64,000 nucleotides of DNA from AAA164-E04 sp014239995 (GTDB taxonomy: Bacteria > Verrucomicrobiota > Verrucomicrobiia > Limisphaerales > AAA164-E04), in contig JAQWLM010000004.1 of the NCBI GenBank assembly GCA_029247315.1, positions 1 through 64,000 of the forward strand, in the 5' to 3' direction. Below are positions 61,036 through 64,000 of the stretch, piece after piece (within the stretch, counting starts at the first letter, position 1; every line of letters starts with the position of its first letter). The translations under genes and the position numbers were made by a program. The notes under the pieces were generated by a model, which worked only from the letters and a program-made list of their open reading frames with translations, made no database searches and had not been told where the DNA came from.

Positions 61036-61178
61036 GTCACCTTGAAGTCACGCCCTGCGCGACGGCGAAAGATGATGATCTTATTAAAAACGCAGATACG
61101 AGGCAACGTTTTTGAATACGACATACGCGGCCTGGCGCAACAGATCCGCAAATCAGAGAACACCTTTAAAAAGGTCCT

Positions 61179-61391
61179 TCAGCCAAACCAAAGATAAACA
61201 AGCACCTGCACCAGAGCAATCAGAACGGCCCAAAAACGTGACTGACGCCAACGCGGAAGGTGATTCTCCTCCAGCATTGAACATACCGAAGCAGGCAAAT
61301 TAAGCAGGAAAAGGATCAGCAAACCAAACACGAAAGCCACGGAAACCTTGCCAACGAGAGTCCCCACCATCAATGCATCATAAAAGCTCAT
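61179..61391 (-). CDS. Small two-segment membrane protein, partner of the symporter
   Basis: A 70-residue protein with two hydrophobic segments ('LVGKVSVAFVFGLLILFLLNLP' and 'FWAVLIALVQVLVYLWF') joined by a short charged loop ('EENHLPRWRQSR'). Its start overlaps the stop of the sodium:solute symporter gene (ATGA at 61388-61391), so the two are translated together. Small membrane partners follow some symporters of this family and can be needed for activity. No named family is recognised. A weak hairpin ACCTT/AAGGT lies shortly downstream. Confidence 0.75.
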   Translation of the reverse strand: MSFYDALMVGTLVGKVSVAFVFGLLILFLLNLPASVCSMLEENHLPRWRQSRFWAVLIALVQVLVYLWFG

Positions 61392-62938
61392 GCATGCCCC
61401 TCCGATGCAAGGTCGCCCGGATCAGGGTGGCCGACAACAAGACCATTAAGGCGACTACGGGGGTAAGCCGGGCTTAGAAGACTTCCAAGCCCCACCCCCA
61501 ATAACGAAACCACAAAGGACCACCAGGCAACCCATAGAAACGAAATACCACCTTCAATACCGAACAAGGCATCTGAAAAAGTCAGTAATGCCGCAACAAG
61601 CACCCCTGTCAGCATGCCCACTATTCCTCCTGTAGCGTTCGCTCTACACGTAAGCATCCCAAAAAGAAGAAGTGCCAGCAAGGGACCTTGAATAAAGGAC
61701 AAAAAAGTTTGAAAAGCCTCAAACACCGAACCGAACCCCTTTTGAACGGGGTAACTGAGGGCTACACCTGCAAGGAGAAATATTGGAATCAAGCATCTCC
61801 CAATCATAAGGCATTGTCGGTCACTGGCATTCGGACAGAGGATCGGGCGGTATAAGTCATGTACCAGCAAGGTGCTCGCGGAGTTGACATAAGAATCGAG
61901 GTTGGAGAGCACTCCAGCCAAAAAGGCGCCTATCACGATCCCTAAAACACCAGGAGGCAGCAGTCTTACCAAGAGCAAGGGAAGCACCTGATTACCATTC
62001 CAATCGTCACCTGGAGTTCCAAGTTCCTTATTGAGCAGGACGATTCCAATCAGACCTGGAAGAACCAAGAGGAGTGGGAAAAATAATTTTATAGCGGCAC
62101 AAAGGATGTAGGAAGCCCTTGCTTCAGAGGCAGATCGCGTACCAAGCGTACGCTGTACGATGGCTTGGTTCCCAATCCAATAAGCGGGTCCAAGAACAAA
62201 ACCAAGCCCAAGCAATACAGCGGGCCATGGATATTCGGGATGATCTGCAGGCGGTAGTAGCTCCAGATGATGTTCGGTCCATTCCAAGGACTGGATCTGT
62301 GCCTTCAGCGCACCCATTCCACCCACTTCTGCAAGGCCTGTCACACAAATAATGGACGCACCAATGATCAGAATAACGCACGAAAACGCATCGGTAATCA
62401 CCACAGCCTTAAGCCCTCCAATGGTCGTGTATAAGCCAACGAGCAATGCGGTGACACTCACCGAAAACCAGAATCCCCACCCAAGTATTGCGTCGAACAT
62501 GGCAGCGGCACTGACAAAAATCGTTGCCAGGGTCCCGATCATGAATAAGACCCATAAACAGGAAAAGAAGGTTCGCACACTACTATTGTACCTTTTTCCA
62601 AGATACTCAGGGACAGTGTATACATTGGCCAGCCATAGGTAGGGCATGAAGAGGAATGCAGCCACGATCACAGGGAGAATGCAGCCCAGGAAATCGAAAT
62701 TCATCATGACAATTCCAAACCGGTATCCATCTCCCGCGAGACCGATCATGTCTTTGGCACCGATATCTGACACCACAAGAGAGAGACCTGCTGCCCACCA
62801 CGGCAGAGACCTGCCAGCAAGAAAGAAGTCCTTACCCGTCTTGATACCCCGACTGAACCACAGCCCCAGCCCCCCCACCGCGAGGAGGTAGAGAAGGATC
62901 AATCCCATATCCAGATTGCCCAAACGTAGGGTTTCCAT
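61388..62938 (-). CDS. Sodium:solute symporter family (SSS) transporter
   Basis: About 516 residues with some 13 membrane segments, no signal peptide. Family marks are 'GLWFSRGIKTGKDFFLAGRSLPWWAAGLSLVVSDIGAKDMIG' at the N-terminus, 'YTVPEYLGKRYNSSVRT', 'TIGGLKAVVITDAFSCVIL' and 'GAFLAGVLSNLDSYVNSASTLLVHDLY'. These place it with the sodium-coupled sugar/solute group (SGLT-like). Substrate unknown; sugars or organic acids are usual. It is followed by a 70-residue membrane protein in overlapping translation. Confidence 0.93.
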   Translation of the reverse strand: METLRLGNLDMGLILLYLLAVGGLGLWFSRGIKTGKDFFLAGRSLPWWAAGLSLVVSDIGAKDMIGLAGDGYRFGIVMMNFDFLGCILPVIVAAFLFMPYLWLANVYTVPEYLGKRYNSSVRTFFSCLWVLFMIGTLATIFVSAAAMFDAILGWGFWFSVSVTALLVGLYTTIGGLKAVVITDAFSCVILIIGASIICVTGLAEVGGMGALKAQIQSLEWTEHHLELLPPADHPEYPWPAVLLGLGFVLGPAYWIGNQAIVQRTLGTRSASEARASYILCAAIKLFFPLLLVLPGLIGIVLLNKELGTPGDDWNGNQVLPLLLVRLLPPGVLGIVIGAFLAGVLSNLDSYVNSASTLLVHDLYRPILCPNASDRQCLMIGRCLIPIFLLAGVALSYPVQKGFGSVFEAFQTFLSFIQGPLLALLLFGMLTCRANATGGIVGMLTGVLVAALLTFSDALFGIEGGISFLWVAWWSFVVSLLGVGLGSLLSPAYPRSRLNGLVVGHPDPGDLASEGHA

Positions 62939-63046
62939 AGCTGATGAGGATCATCAGAGCTATCTTAAATCCTGGGCAGATCAAAGTAAAAAAACAGCCC
63001 GACAGTAGATATCAAGCAAGTGGGAGCGCGAAAAATCCTGGAAAGG

Positions 63047-64000
63047 TTACTTTGAGATGCAATAAAGATGACGGTGGGTACGGATGTAGAGGGCATCCCC
63101 CGAGATCGCCGGGGAGGCGTCGATATTACCTTCCAGCTTATTGACAGCCAAAACTTTAAGTGTATTCGAGTTTTCAATCACGCTAGTGATTCCGTTCCTG
63201 CCTGCGAGATACACGCGATTACCGACTGCTACCGGTGAGGCATAGAAACCAGATGGCCCCTTGAGCCGTTCCTGAATGTAGTGGGCGGCACCAGTTTTGG
63301 GATCCAAGCATGTGATGACAGCATTGTTTCCCTGTGTAAACCACAACCTTCCATCGCAAAGCAAGGGGGATGGCACGTATGGAGTACCCCTGGTCAATTG
63401 CCACAGAATGTTGTCAGTCTCGCTCAGATCCCCCTTTTTTCCAAGAGAAATGGCCATGGCCATGTTGCCACGAAATCCAGAAAGTGCATAAACGCGTTGA
63501 CTGTCAGCGACAATGGAGGGGATGGCGTTACTGGTCTGCCCCCCACATTCCCAGATCAATGCACCCGATGCCAAGTCATAGGAACGCACTCTATGAGTGG
63601 CATTGATCACCACTTGAGTCACACCATCGTGCGTGAGAACAAAGGGAGTCGTCCACCCCGTCCGTTCATCACGCGGTCTCTTCCAAAGTTGTCTACCGGT
63701 ACGCTTGTCAAAGGCAAACACGTGTGAATCCTCTTCATTGTCCCAAAGAACAATCAATACGTTTCCGTGCAAGACAGGTGAAGCCCCTTCACCAAAACCT
63801 GCACGAGTGGACATATTGCCCAGGTCTTTTCTCCAAATTTCATTCCCCTGCATGTCATAACAAAAGAGCCCCCGAGACCCGAAGAAGGAAATCACATGCT
63901 CTCCATCCGTGACCGGAGAACCTGAGGCATATGAATTGGTGGGATGATGTCCCTCATGCGGTATTTCACGTCCTCCTTCCCTCTTCCACATGGTTGCACC
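63047..64000 (-). CDS. PQQ-type beta-propeller protein, 5' end outside the window
   Basis: The frame is open through the right edge, so the start is missing. The visible 317 residues form repeating blades of the PQQ/BamB type: 'GLFCYDMQGNEIWRKDLG', 'VFAFDKRTGRQLWKRPRDE', 'VRSYDLASGALIWECGG', 'ITCLDPKTGAAHYIQERL'. Each ends in a 'W' or related residue typical of tryptophan-docking repeats. Such proteins in this phylum are usually exported and either bind quinone-type cofactors or act as scaffolds. No cofactor residues can be assigned from the part seen. It lies about 110 bases upstream of the symporter gene, same strand. Confidence 0.85.
   Translation of the reverse strand, partial: GATMWKREGGREIPHEGHHPTNSYASGSPVTDGEHVISFFGSRGLFCYDMQGNEIWRKDLGNMSTRAGFGEGASPVLHGNVLIVLWDNEEDSHVFAFDKRTGRQLWKRPRDERTGWTTPFVLTHDGVTQVVINATHRVRSYDLASGALIWECGGQTSNAIPSIVADSQRVYALSGFRGNMAMAISLGKKGDLSETDNILWQLTRGTPYVPSPLLCDGRLWFTQGNNAVITCLDPKTGAAHYIQERLKGPSGFYASPVAVGNRVYLAGRNGITSVIENSNTLKVLAVNKLEGNIDASPAISGDALYIRTHRHLYCISK

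Overview
The window looks like a chromosomal segment from a member of the Verrucomicrobiota; the class cannot be fixed from sequence alone. The main evidence is the gene content. There are five pseudopilin-like genes with the F-T-L-I-E-L-L-V-V-I-A-I-I-A start. There is a DUF1553/DUF1501 pair with planctomycete-type CxxCH motifs, a PmoA-like protein, a double DUF1080 protein and a PEGA-domain protein. A ResB/CcsA cytochrome c maturation pair and C-terminal tails of the form 'LSW...GYVLQSS...FYR' also fit. There are no phage genes, insertion sequences, CRISPR arrays or rRNA, and no complete tRNA was seen.

Layout. 333-4592: lipoprotein, ResB and CcsA (System II cytochrome c assembly). 4680-7725: Gfo/Idh/MocA oxidoreductase, mtnA and a pseudopilin. 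8180-15540: a minus-strand operon of a YtrA-type GntR repressor with a palindromic operator, an ABC ATPase, a 1450-residue secreted beta-propeller protein, a pseudopilin and a membrane permease. 15611-17320: two decayed genes, a pseudopilin with a nonsense codon and a lost Glu5, and a secreted protein shifted in a G7 tract. 17299-17656: a promoter, a string of hairpins and an intrinsic terminator that together suggest an unannotated structured RNA. 18110-25942: a WecA/MraY-like transferase, the DUF1501/DUF1553 pair, a PmoA-like protein and a ClC channel. 26198-30419: outer-membrane barrel, YfiR and a CHASE8-type hybrid kinase. 30423-33749: a YihY/BrkB membrane protein and a pseudokinase-PEGA protein.

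33914-38156: ROK-like protein, DUF5069 protein, fructuronate-reductase-like SDR and a LarA (nickel racemase) homologue. 38486-41518: a secreted protein with a duplicated 306-residue unit. 41928-48886: sugar isomerase/epimerase-like protein, leuS, DUF883 protein, double DUF1080 protein and a cyclic-nucleotide-domain histidine kinase. 48985-52358: a mannose-6-phosphate-isomerase-like cupin and two tandem pseudopilins. 52395-61035: an MsbA-like ABC exporter, an SDR and ileS, then three sugar-nucleotide genes (FnlA/CapE-like dehydratase, C-methyltransferase, RmlD-like reductase). 61179-64000: a sodium:solute symporter with a 70-residue partner and a PQQ-type beta-propeller protein cut by the right edge.

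The strongest candidates for something undescribed are the RNA at about 17333-17656, the repressor/ABC/propeller/pseudopilin operon at 8180-15540, and the predicted branched amino-sugar module at 58049-61035. All functional assignments rest on motif reading by eye; no database search was possible.
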